A stretch of DNA of 64,000 nt from Equibacterium sp963662035 (GTDB taxonomy: Bacteria > Bacteroidota > Bacteroidia > Bacteroidales > UBA932), in contig CAVLDO010000003.1 of assembly GCA_963662035.1 (NCBI GenBank), forward strand, positions 1 to 64,000, given 5' to 3'. The notes under the pieces are model-generated. The model had not been told where the DNA came from, searched no databases, and saw only the letters and a program-made list of their open reading frames with translations. A program made the position numbers and the translations under genes. Shown one piece after another: positions 1 to 6,998 of the stretch (its first letter is position 1; each line of letters starts with the position of its first letter).

Positions 1-197
1 TCAGAGTCATAGACGCAGCAGTCCACCTTGTTCACGGTGGTGCCATCGGAAATGGTTTTGGTCTGAATCACAGGGGCGGCGACGGTGAAGCTCACAGTCG
101 TCTCCTCTCCCAAAGGAGCGGCAGTCTGCTCCTTGGCGCACGAAGCCGCAAGCGCTGCAAAGGCGATAACGGCCAGAGATCTGAAAATCTGTTTCAT
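1..197 (-). CDS. Fimbrillin-like lipoprotein, N-terminal part only
   Basis: The first 65 codons of a secreted lipoprotein whose remainder lies beyond the left edge. The translation opens with Lys, a hydrophobic segment and a lipobox LAASC, with the lipidated Cys at residue 20, followed by Ala-Lys-Glu. After that comes a beta-rich stretch (VSFTVAAP) of the kind that starts fimbrillin and FimB/Mfa-like proteins of gut Bacteroidota, which are lipoproteins exported through the outer membrane and assembled into surface fimbriae. The ATG at 197 is the first codon of the hydrophobic leader. The assignment to the fimbrillin group rests on the overall N-terminal pattern only; another lipoprotein family is possible. 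Its upstream region contains a promoter and a homopolymeric C tract described separately. Confidence 0.55.
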   Translation of the reverse strand, partial: MKQIFRSLAVIAFAALAASCAKEQTAAPLGEETTVSFTVAAPVIQTKTISDGTTVNKVDCCVYDS

Positions 198-472
198 TGA
201 GTATTAAAAAATTTAAAAGTTAGGAAAAGGTATTTATAAAATGAATTGTTGCGGCACGAGGCACTCGCCCGCGAGAGAGTCCGCAGGCTTCTCATTGAGC
301 ATTAAACGTGTTCGGCAGAAAAGGCGTGAAATATAACCGTGCGAAGCAATCCGCCGGATGGAATGCCGGAAAAACGGGCGCGGCTGGTGGGGCACGCGCG
401 GTTTTTTAGAAACGCTTTCGGATGTGTCAGAAACGGGCAGCAAAAACAGGCGCGCAGAAGATTGCGCACGAT

Positions 473-508
473 AAAGACTTTGAAAAAGACGAAGAAAAAG
501 ACTCTGAA
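473..508. repeat. Three in-phase imperfect 12-base direct repeats
   Basis: Three consecutive 12-mers start with AAAGAC and end with GAA or GAA-like triplets (473-484, 485-496, 497-508), differing only in the central four bases. The repeat is seen directly; its role is unknown. It lies between the predicted promoter and the lipoprotein gene. Confidence 0.7.
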
Positions 509-561
509 GAAGGCAAAAACACCGCTCAAGCCTGCCGGGCAAGGAGGTCAGCATACGCGCT

Positions 562-571
562 CCCCCCCCCC
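562..571. repeat. Homopolymeric run of ten C (G10 on the minus strand)
   Basis: An uninterrupted C10 tract in intergenic DNA. Such tracts are prone to slipped-strand length changes. On the minus strand it directly follows an ATG (573-571) and lies between the predicted promoter and the fimbrillin-like gene. Confidence 0.9.
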
Positions 572-683
572 ATAAAATAGTGAGGGTCAGCAAGATACGC
601 CTCCTAAAGAACGGGAGGCTGGGGGTGTGCGTCAAAGTCATCAAAATAGCGTCTCAAAGCCCCTATGGGGCAAACATACAAGA

Positions 684-714
684 CAAAGTTAGAAAAACAT
701 TTCCGGAATGTCAA
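684..714 (-). promoter_or_regulatory. Predicted Bacteroidota promoter facing the fimbrillin-like gene
   Basis: On the minus strand a TTG (-33 element, 714-712) is followed after 20 bases by TAACTTTG (691-684), which matches the -7 consensus TAnnTTTG. The spacing is that known for Bacteroidota primary-sigma promoters. No other minus-strand gene lies between it and the lipoprotein at 197. Confidence 0.55.
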
Positions 715-737
715 CAAGCATCATCCCTTGATTGCTG

Positions 738-869
738 CTACCTGAGCAGCTGCGAGGTTATCTTAACGAGTTGCGGCCCGCAAGCCATAATCTCATCAAG
801 GTTCTTGTAGGCTGCGGCGGCCTCCCTATGGACACGAGGGACTTCACCATAGATAATCCATTTTAACAA
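738..869 (-). pseudogene. Possible 3' remnant of an rtcB-type RNA ligase gene
   Basis: A 43-codon minus-strand frame ending in TAG at 738-740 encodes a peptide with the pattern YGEV then EAAAAYKNLDEIM and QLVKI. This resembles the C-terminal region of RtcB 3'-phosphate RNA ligases, where an EAPxAYK(D/N)(I/L)DxVM motif is followed by a stretch like DLV. No upstream RtcB body, catalytic Cys or His is present; the frame can only start at a TTG (869) and a terminator-like palindrome lies immediately upstream. It is best read as a decayed fragment or insertion scar. The resemblance was judged by eye from memory of the family. Confidence 0.35.
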
Positions 870-873
870 TAAG

Positions 874-899
874 CGAGGGAGACCGGCCGGCCTCCCTCG
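874..899 (-). terminator. Terminator-like palindrome after the 924-1193 gene
   Basis: An 8-base stem CGAGGGAG/CTCCCTCG (874-881 with 892-899) encloses a further CCGGCCGG palindrome. On the minus strand it is followed by a T-rich stretch. It lies 25 bases past the stop of the minus-strand gene at 924. Confidence 0.6.
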
Positions 900-923
900 G
901 TTGTCTTGCAAACGCGGCAGGGC

Positions 924-1193
924 TTATTTTGCCAGGCCGCTGAGCTGCTCGTAGAGCTTGTCGTAGCCCTCGTAGAAATTTTTGCAGAGCTCTTTGAAGT
1001 ATGCCCTGACGCCCTCCGAGGGACGGTGGTTGACCTTGCAGATGGAGGTGTCGGTGAGGGTGAGAGCCTGGTTTATAAGTTCCTGGATTTTGTCGTCCTG
1101 CTTGCCGGCGCTATAGTCGCTGAAGGTGACGCAGTCGGAGAGGAATTCGTTGGTAACGAACAGGAAATCCTTTTTGATGGTTCTGAGGTTCAT
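924..1193 (-). CDS. Conserved small protein of unknown function
   Basis: An 89-residue soluble protein without signal peptide or membrane segment. It is predicted to be mostly helical, with many acidic, Lys and aromatic residues and a C-terminal helix rich in Tyr and Leu. It starts MNLRTIKKDF, reminiscent of short Bacteroidales-specific cytosolic proteins of no assigned function. I do not recognise a domain. It is a single-gene unit: a terminator-like hairpin follows at 874-899, and the next minus-strand gene (NlpC/P60) ends upstream at 1246. A TAACTTTG on the minus strand (1220-1227) sits at a suitable distance to act as its -7 promoter box. Confidence 0.7.
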   Translation of the reverse strand: MNLRTIKKDFLFVTNEFLSDCVTFSDYSAGKQDDKIQELINQALTLTDTSICKVNHRPSEGVRAYFKELCKNFYEGYDKLYEQLSGLAK

Positions 1194-1245
1194 TTTGCGG
1201 TATTTTTTTAAATATGTTGCGCAAAGTTAGCAAAAAATCAGCTTC

Positions 1246-2295
1246 TTAAAAATACCAGCCGTTTGCAAGAATGCTCCACACACCCTTGCCGCAATCTTCG
1301 CTTCCGAGTATGCGGCGGGCGCAAACGATGTTGCTGCTGCCGGCAAAGTAGTCTGCGCGGCCGGGGATGATGCCATCAAACTGCACGCGTGCTGCGCAGC
1401 TGTGGATGATTTGTCCGTCGCCGATGTAGATGGCGACGTGGTAGATGGAGGTGCCGCCCCCGCTGCGCGGCCGCCCGAAGAAGAGCAGGTCGCCCGGCTG
1501 CAGATTGCCCCAGCCGCCGCTGATGTCCACCTCATCGCCGCTGCGCGCCTGTTGCGAGGCGTTGCGGGGCAGCAGTATGCCGCAGTCCATATAGACCCGC
1601 TGCGAGAGGCCGCTGCAGTCCACCGCCTTGATGGAGGTGCCGCCCCACATATAGGGGATGCCCATATACTGCTTTGCGACAGTGACGATTTGCTCTCCGG
1701 TGGGGTGCTGCGATTCGAAGTATTCCCGGCAGGGTGCAGCATCGCGCCGCTCGATGTAGGCCTGCGTGCCGTCGGGCAGGCTGCACTTGAAATATCGCCC
1801 CTCGGGGCCGAGATTGGCCACTATGCAGCCGCGCACCGCATCGCGCACAATAGCGCTCCCCTTTTTGGGGGCGGAGAGCAGGGTGGCATAGCGCGAGGTC
1901 ACGATAAGCCGCGGGCGGGCCTTCCAGGAGATGACACCCGCCTCGTCGGTGAAAAAGAGGCTCCCCTCGGTGACCCAGGCCACATATCCCTCCGGGGTGG
2001 AGACCATCGCCCATCCGTTTTTATGATCCAGCACGCGCACCACGCAGCCCATAAGGGTTTGCGTGGCGGCTTCGGCCTCGTAGGCACCCTCTTCCCGCAG
2101 GTTCATCACAGAAATCCGGCAGATGCCGTATTCGCCGCCGGCCGTGCCGCCCTCGATGGGGGCGGGGATGGGCAGAGTCTGCCTGAGTGCACTGGCGGTG
2201 ATGCCCCAGTAGCGGCGGGAGCAGCCCGCCACAGCGGCGATGCCGACCGCCGCAAGCAGCGCCGCAGCCAGCCGCAAGAGATGCTTTCTGTACAT
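1246..2295 (-). CDS. NlpC/P60 peptidase lipoprotein with SH3 domains
   Basis: A 349-residue secreted cysteine peptidase of peptidoglycan. The N terminus is a lipoprotein signal with the lipobox VAGC (Cys25). Residues about 55-185 look like two bacterial SH3 modules that bind and position cell-wall peptides. The C-terminal NlpC/P60 domain (about 195-335) has the catalytic Cys227 in DCSG, His286 in YHVAIYIG and a third polar residue His298. Structurally studied Bacteroidota relatives are gamma-D-glutamyl-diamino acid endopeptidases that trim muropeptides during recycling. That activity is inferred from the family. It is monocistronic, divergent from the radical SAM gene at 2364. Confidence 0.88.
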   Translation of the reverse strand: MYRKHLLRLAAALLAAVGIAAVAGCSRRYWGITASALRQTLPIPAPIEGGTAGGEYGICRISVMNLREEGAYEAEAATQTLMGCVVRVLDHKNGWAMVSTPEGYVAWVTEGSLFFTDEAGVISWKARPRLIVTSRYATLLSAPKKGSAIVRDAVRGCIVANLGPEGRYFKCSLPDGTQAYIERRDAAPCREYFESQHPTGEQIVTVAKQYMGIPYMWGGTSIKAVDCSGLSQRVYMDCGILLPRNASQQARSGDEVDISGGWGNLQPGDLLFFGRPRSGGGTSIYHVAIYIGDGQIIHSCAARVQFDGIIPGRADYFAGSSNIVCARRILGSEDCGKGVWSILANGWYF

Positions 2296-2328
2296 ATTAC
2301 AACATATTTTCCGCTAAGGTAATTATTC

Positions 2329-2336
2329 TAACTTTG
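2329..2336 (+). promoter_or_regulatory. -7 promoter box (TAACTTTG) of the radical SAM gene
   Basis: An exact match to TAnnTTTG, 28 bases before the ATG at 2364. It contains the upstream TTG that could be mistaken for a start codon, so it helps fix the true start. Confidence 0.6.
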
Positions 2337-2363
2337 CAGGAGGAACTTTTTAAGACACATAAA

Positions 2364-3293
2364 ATGCGGCGCTACAATTCACAGGCTGATTTCATAAAGG
2401 AAAAGTATGGCGCGAGGCTGCAGAAGCTTGTGGTGGATGCCGGATTCACCTGCCCCAACCGCGACGGCGCAATCTCCCGCGGCGGCTGCACATTCTGCGA
2501 CAACGCCGCCTTCCACCCCGGCTACAGCACCCCCGACAAGAGCATAGCGCAGCAGATAAGCGAGGGTATAGAGTTCCACAAGGGGCGGTACCGCCGAGCA
2601 GGAGGCTATCTGGCCTATTTTCAGCCCTATTCCAACACCTACGCGCCGCTGGAGCGGCTCAAGGAGCTCTACGGCGAGGCGCTCGCTTGCCCCGGTGTGG
2701 CGGGGATTGTGGTGGGGACCCGCCCCGACTGCGTGGACGAGGCCAAGCTGGACTATCTGGCGCAACTCTCCCGGGAGCACATCGTGATGCTGGAATACGG
2801 CATCGAATCGTGCAGCGACGCTACCCTGCGGCGGATAAACCGCGGCCATAGCTTTGAATGTGCAGTGCGGGCGGCAAAGATGGCCCGCAGAAGGGGCATC
2901 CGCACCGGGGCCCATTTCATTCTGGGGCTGCCGGGAGAGTCGCGGGCCGATATGCTGGAGGCGGCAGCTAAAATCAACTCCCTGGAGATAGACTGCGTCA
3001 AATTCCATCAGCTGCAGATAATCAAGGGCACGAAGATGGAAAAGGAGTTCGCCCTGCACCCGGAGCAATTCGAGCAGTTTACCCTTGATGAATACATCGA
3101 TTTTTTTGTGGATATTCTGGAGCGGCTGCGCCCCGATTTGGCCATAGAGCGCTTTGCGGGAGAGGTCCCGCCCCGCTTTGTGAATTCCACCCCGTGGGGT
3201 AGGATTCGCAATGTGGAGCTGCTAAGAATGCTTGACGCAAGGCTTGAGGGCAGAGAAACTTTTCAGGGTAGGCTTTTTACCCCGAAAAATTAA
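2364..3293 (+). CDS. TIGR01212-type radical SAM protein (YhcC family)
   Basis: A 309-residue cytosolic iron-sulfur enzyme of the YhcC family. The motif FTCPNRDG followed by GGCTFC gives cluster cysteines at about 30, 42 and 45 (C-x11-C-x2-C), the spacing characteristic of this family and different from the usual CxxxCxxC. Further conserved pieces are GTRPDC and LEYGIES. The substrate of this family is not established. I chose the ATG at 2364 over the TTG at 2334, because the TTG lies inside the predicted -7 box and would be upstream of the transcript. The gene ends just before the guaB promoter. Confidence 0.9.
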   Translation: MRRYNSQADFIKEKYGARLQKLVVDAGFTCPNRDGAISRGGCTFCDNAAFHPGYSTPDKSIAQQISEGIEFHKGRYRRAGGYLAYFQPYSNTYAPLERLKELYGEALACPGVAGIVVGTRPDCVDEAKLDYLAQLSREHIVMLEYGIESCSDATLRRINRGHSFECAVRAAKMARRRGIRTGAHFILGLPGESRADMLEAAAKINSLEIDCVKFHQLQIIKGTKMEKEFALHPEQFEQFTLDEYIDFFVDILERLRPDLAIERFAGEVPPRFVNSTPWGRIRNVELLRMLDARLEGRETFQGRLFTPKN

Positions 3294-3301
3294 TATCTTT
3301 G
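3294..3301 (+). promoter_or_regulatory. -7 promoter box (TATCTTTG) of guaB
   Basis: A consensus Bacteroidota -7 box that begins right after the stop codon of the preceding gene and ends 22 bases before the guaB ATG. Confidence 0.65.
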
Positions 3302-3323
3302 CAAAATTTTATTCAATTCCTCT

Positions 3324-4793
3324 ATGCAAAACTTCTCCGACAAGATTGTGATGGAAGGTTTGACCTTCGACGATGTACTGCTTATACCCGCACGCAGCGA
3401 GGTGATTCCGCGCGACGTGAACGTATCCACCAAGTTTTCCCGTGAAATATCCCTCACCGTGCCCATCGTTTCTGCGGCAATGGACACCGTGACGGAGTAT
3501 GAGATGGCCATCGCCATAGCCCGCGCCGGCGGAATCGGCGTTATTCACAAGAATATGCCCATCGAAAGGCAGATGGAACAGGTGCGCAAGGTAAAGCGTG
3601 CGGAGAACGGTATGATTTACGACCCCGTCACAATCAAGGGTGACCAGACTGTCGGAGACGCCCTGACCCTGATGGCGGCCAACCATATCGGCGGCATCCC
3701 CGTTGTGGACGACAAAGGCTATCTGGTGGGCATCGTGACCAACCGCGACCTGCGTTTCGAGACAGACCGCCACCGCCCCGTCTCGGAGGTTATGACCGCC
3801 GGGAACATAATCACAGCCAGTCCTGAGACCAACATCCCGGCAGCCACGCAGATTCTGATGCACCACAAGATAGAGAAGCTGCCCGTGGTTGACAAGGATG
3901 GCAAGCTGGTGGGGCTCATCACCTACAAGGACATCACCAAAATCAAGAATAACCCCGCAGCCAGCAAGGACAGCAAGGGCCGTCTGCTTGTGGCGGCCGC
4001 CGTGGGCATCAATTCGCACAGCATAGAGAGCGTGGAGCAGCTGGTCTGCGCCGGAGCCGACGCCGTGGTGCTGGACACTGCCCACGGTCACTCCGTGTCC
4101 GTGCTCAACACAATAAAGAAGATTCGCGAGGCATTCCCCTTCCTGCAGATAGTGGCGGGCAACATCGCCACTGCGGAGGCGGCTGTCGCCCTTAAGGAGT
4201 GCGGCGTGGACGCAGTAAAGGTGGGCATCGGCCCCGGCTCCATCTGCACGACCCGCATCATAGCCGGCATAGGCGTGCCCCAGCTCACCGCCGTGCTCTC
4301 GGTGGCAGACGCTCTCAAGGGGAGCGGAATCCCCGTCATCGCCGACGGCGGCATCCGCTATTCGGGCGACATTACCAAGGCTCTCGCGGCGGGCGCCGAC
4401 ACCATTATGGCGGGCTCGCTCTTTGCCGGAGTGGAGGAGGCCCCCGGAGAGGCCATAATCCTCAACGGCCGCAAATTCAAGTCATACCGCGGAATGGGTT
4501 CGCTGGAGGCTATGCAGAAAGGCTCCAAAGACCGTTACTTCCAGGATATGGAAGAGGATGTGAAGAAGCTCGTGCCTGAAGGCATCGTGGCCCAGGTCCC
4601 CTACAAGGGTACTCTCGCGGAGGTCGTCTATCAGCTGGTGGGCGGTCTCAAATCTGGTATGGGCTATTGCGGTGCCCCCACTATTGCGGCGCTCAGGAAT
4701 GCCAAATTCGTGAAGATAACCTCTTCTGGCATGGCGGAGAGCCATCCCCACGACGTCACAATCACCCGCGAGGCTCCCAACTACTCCAGATAG
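3324..4793 (+). CDS. guaB: IMP dehydrogenase
   Basis: Converts IMP to XMP with NAD+, the committed step of guanine nucleotide synthesis. The 489-residue length is typical. A TIM-barrel catalytic domain is interrupted by two CBS domains (about residues 95-205), which usually bind adenine nucleotides. The catalytic Cys308 lies in GPGSICTT, and the flap region follows with RGMGS. It starts at the first ATG after its own promoter box. The next gene, a prolyl-isomerase lipoprotein, begins 2 bases after the stop, so guaB appears to lead an envelope-assembly operon. Window-wide, purL, purM and purD from the same pathway are also present but in separate units. Confidence 0.98.
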   Translation: MQNFSDKIVMEGLTFDDVLLIPARSEVIPRDVNVSTKFSREISLTVPIVSAAMDTVTEYEMAIAIARAGGIGVIHKNMPIERQMEQVRKVKRAENGMIYDPVTIKGDQTVGDALTLMAANHIGGIPVVDDKGYLVGIVTNRDLRFETDRHRPVSEVMTAGNIITASPETNIPAATQILMHHKIEKLPVVDKDGKLVGLITYKDITKIKNNPAASKDSKGRLLVAAAVGINSHSIESVEQLVCAGADAVVLDTAHGHSVSVLNTIKKIREAFPFLQIVAGNIATAEAAVALKECGVDAVKVGIGPGSICTTRIIAGIGVPQLTAVLSVADALKGSGIPVIADGGIRYSGDITKALAAGADTIMAGSLFAGVEEAPGEAIILNGRKFKSYRGMGSLEAMQKGSKDRYFQDMEEDVKKLVPEGIVAQVPYKGTLAEVVYQLVGGLKSGMGYCGAPTIAALRNAKFVKITSSGMAESHPHDVTITREAPNYSR

Positions 4794-4795
4794 CA

Positions 4796-5644
4796 GTGAA
4801 AAGACTTTTGGCCATAGCGCTTGCCGCCCTCCTGGCGTGGGGCTGCTTCAGAGATGAGGCGGCTCCGCTGGCTAAGGTTGGCGACAACGTTCTCTATGAG
4901 AGCGACGTGCGTCCTCTGCTCCCGCAGGGGGTTTCGCCAAATGACAGCGCCGCTATGGTGAGACAGTATGTAAACACCTGGGCCCTGACCCACCTCAAGG
5001 TGCTCAAGGCGCAGGAGGTGCTCTCTCCCGAGGCCAAGGATGTGAGCCGCGAGGTGGACGAATACCGCGACAACCTGCTCAAGTTCCGTCTGGAGAAGCA
5101 GGTGACCGACTCTGCGCTGGACACTGCCGTGACCGACGCCGAGATGCGGCAGTATTATGAAGAGCACAGCCAGACCTACAGATATCCCTACATAATCGCA
5201 AAGGCCCGCATAATAACCCTCTCGCAGACCTCTCCCAATTATGCGACGGTAAAAAAGACCTACGCCGCGACGGGTGAGGACGAAATCAATCTGCGCGAGC
5301 TCTGCGCCTCCTATGCAGAGAAGTTCGAGGAGTTCGGCGGGGCGTGGATGCCTATGCCCACCATCGCCAAGGCGGTGCCGGGCCTCGATGCGGAGAGCTG
5401 CGAGACGATATTCCGCGGCAGCGACCGCTACATAAAGGTGGGCGATGGCCGCGACTACTTCATATTCCTTCCGGAAAAAGTGCCCGCAGGGGCGCTGGCG
5501 CCTTATGAATATTGCCGCCAGAGCATCCGCGACGCCATACTCAACAAGAGAAAACAGGCTATTCTTATAAAATTGGAACAAGACTTGCTGCAAGAGGGGC
5601 TTGACTCCAAAAAACTGACGATTTACGATGCAGAAAAACAATAG
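4796..5644 (+). CDS. SurA-like peptidyl-prolyl isomerase lipoprotein
   Basis: A 282-residue protein that starts at GTG 4796, two bases after guaB. The start is supported by an immediate signal peptide ending in AWGC (Cys17, lipobox-like); the frame is open further upstream but only overlaps guaB. The body has a SurA_N-like helical region (about 20-120) and then a sequence consistent with a degenerate parvulin domain (about 125-260, with AKARIITLSQ and the end YFIFLPEKV). Family knowledge suggests a periplasmic chaperone for outer-membrane proteins. Clear parvulin active-site motifs are not visible, so isomerase activity is doubtful. It overlaps the next SurA-like gene by 17 bases. Confidence 0.75.
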   Translation: MKRLLAIALAALLAWGCFRDEAAPLAKVGDNVLYESDVRPLLPQGVSPNDSAAMVRQYVNTWALTHLKVLKAQEVLSPEAKDVSREVDEYRDNLLKFRLEKQVTDSALDTAVTDAEMRQYYEEHSQTYRYPYIIAKARIITLSQTSPNYATVKKTYAATGEDEINLRELCASYAEKFEEFGGAWMPMPTIAKAVPGLDAESCETIFRGSDRYIKVGDGRDYFIFLPEKVPAGALAPYEYCRQSIRDAILNKRKQAILIKLEQDLLQEGLDSKKLTIYDAEKQ

Positions 5645-6998
5645 GTTACTTGCCATATTCCTCTGCCAGGCGATGCTGCTTACTGCGGGCGCGCTGCGTG
5701 CCCAGACATACGGCAACGGGCTGATAGACAAAGCTGTCGCCACCGTGGGCAACGATGTGGTGCTGATCTCCGACATAGAGGAGGACGTGCGTATGATGCA
5801 GGCCAGCGGCTATACGGTGGACGCCGACACCCGCTGTCAGATACTGGAAAATATGGTCTCTTCCAAGCTTTTCCTGACCCAGGCGCATCTGGATTCGCTC
5901 ACCGTTACCGAGGAACAGGTGAACGAGCAGGTCAACAACCGCCTGAACGATGTGATGAACCATCTCGGAGGGGAAAAGGCCACAGAGGAATACTTCAAGA
6001 AGCCGCTGTATAAAATCCGCGCCGACTGGGCCGACGTGTTCCGCGACCAGCTGCTGATCCAGCAGATGCAGCAGAAGGTGGTTTCTGACATCCCCAAAAT
6101 GACCCCTGCGGCCATCAAGGAACTCTGCAGCGAGATGCCTGAGGAGGATCTGCCTGTGGTTCCTACCCAATACCGCCTGCGCCAGATAGTGCTCTACCCC
6201 GACAAGGAGGCGGCCGCCCTGGTGGTCAAGGAGAAGCTGCTGGATCTGCGCGAGAGGGTGCTCTCCGGCGAGAAGTTCTCTTCCCTGGCCCGCCTGTATT
6301 CCCAGGATCCGGGCAGCGCAAGCCGCGGCGGCGAGCTGGGAATGCGCTCCAAAACCATCTACTGGCCCCAGTTCTCCGATGCCGCGATGGCGCTCAAGGT
6401 GGGGCAGGTTTCCCAGATTGTGGAGACTCCCGACGGATACCACATCATACAGATGATAGAGAAGAAGGGGGATATGTTCAACGCCCGCCACATCCTCATA
6501 AAGCCCTCATACACGGCTAAAGAACGCAACAAGGCCTTCGCCACCCTGGACAGCATAAAGACAGCCATAGCCGACAGCACCATATCGTTCGAGGCTGCCG
6601 CCTGGCGCAATTCCCAGGATATGAAGACCCGCACCAACGGCGGTATGATGGTGGACGAATACACCGGCAGCGTTCTTCTTGAGAAAGACCGCCTGAACCC
6701 TGCCGACTACGCCGCCATCAAGGATCTCAAGGTGGGCGAGATTACAGAGCCGTTCGAGTCGCTGGACAACGAGGGCAGCGGCCACACAATCTACAAGATT
6801 ATCCGTCTGGACAATGTAATCCCCTCCCACGTGGCGTCGTTTGACACAGACTACGATGCTCTGGTGAGCATGGCCAACGAGCAGAATTCCCGCAAGGCGA
6901 TAGAAAACTTTGTGGAGGAGAAAAAGAAAACCACACATATCAGGATAGACCCGCTTTTTGGCGGCTGCAAGTTTGTAAATGAAGACTGGATCGAGTAA
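5628..6998 (+). CDS. surA: Periplasmic peptidyl-prolyl isomerase, SurA type
   Basis: A 456-residue periplasmic chaperone expected to escort nascent outer-membrane barrels to the BAM machinery. A signal peptide ends near residue 25 (ALRAQ). The SurA_N chaperone region spans about 30-170, the first parvulin domain about 178-280 (motifs RLRQIVLYP, SQDPGSASRGGELG, and GYHIIQM) and a second, more divergent parvulin domain about 284-400 (NARHILIKP). The C-terminal tail completes the chaperone core. Its start lies inside the end of the upstream lipoprotein gene and its end overlaps the OstA-like gene, so translation of these genes is probably coupled. Confidence 0.9.
   Translation: MQKNNRLLAIFLCQAMLLTAGALRAQTYGNGLIDKAVATVGNDVVLISDIEEDVRMMQASGYTVDADTRCQILENMVSSKLFLTQAHLDSLTVTEEQVNEQVNNRLNDVMNHLGGEKATEEYFKKPLYKIRADWADVFRDQLLIQQMQQKVVSDIPKMTPAAIKELCSEMPEEDLPVVPTQYRLRQIVLYPDKEAAALVVKEKLLDLRERVLSGEKFSSLARLYSQDPGSASRGGELGMRSKTIYWPQFSDAAMALKVGQVSQIVETPDGYHIIQMIEKKGDMFNARHILIKPSYTAKERNKAFATLDSIKTAIADSTISFEAAAWRNSQDMKTRTNGGMMVDEYTGSVLLEKDRLNPADYAAIKDLKVGEITEPFESLDNEGSGHTIYKIIRLDNVIPSHVASFDTDYDALVSMANEQNSRKAIENFVEEKKKTTHIRIDPLFGGCKFVNEDWIE

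Larger units (their letters stand above)
198..737. other. Long non-coding upstream region of the fimbrillin-like gene
   Basis: About 540 bases without a convincing gene. Short open frames exist on both strands but show no recognisable protein and no preferred codon pattern. The region holds a minus-strand promoter (684-714), a run of ten C (562-571), three 12-base repeats (473-508) and two weaker minus-strand -7-like boxes close to the lipoprotein start (TAACTTTT and TACCTTTT, about 215-232). If transcription starts near 677, the mRNA leader of the lipoprotein gene would be about 480 bases, unusually long for this compact chromosome. Confidence 0.5.

Noticed and set aside
234..644. Minus-strand frame of 136 codons and the plus-strand frames 339-575 and 580-810
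   Set aside because: They have no recognisable homology, run through the C10 tract and lack convincing starts. I keep them only as part of the slippage hypothesis, not as genes.
2334..2363. TTG start for the radical SAM gene
   Set aside because: It lies inside the TAACTTTG promoter box and adds residues outside the family N terminus.
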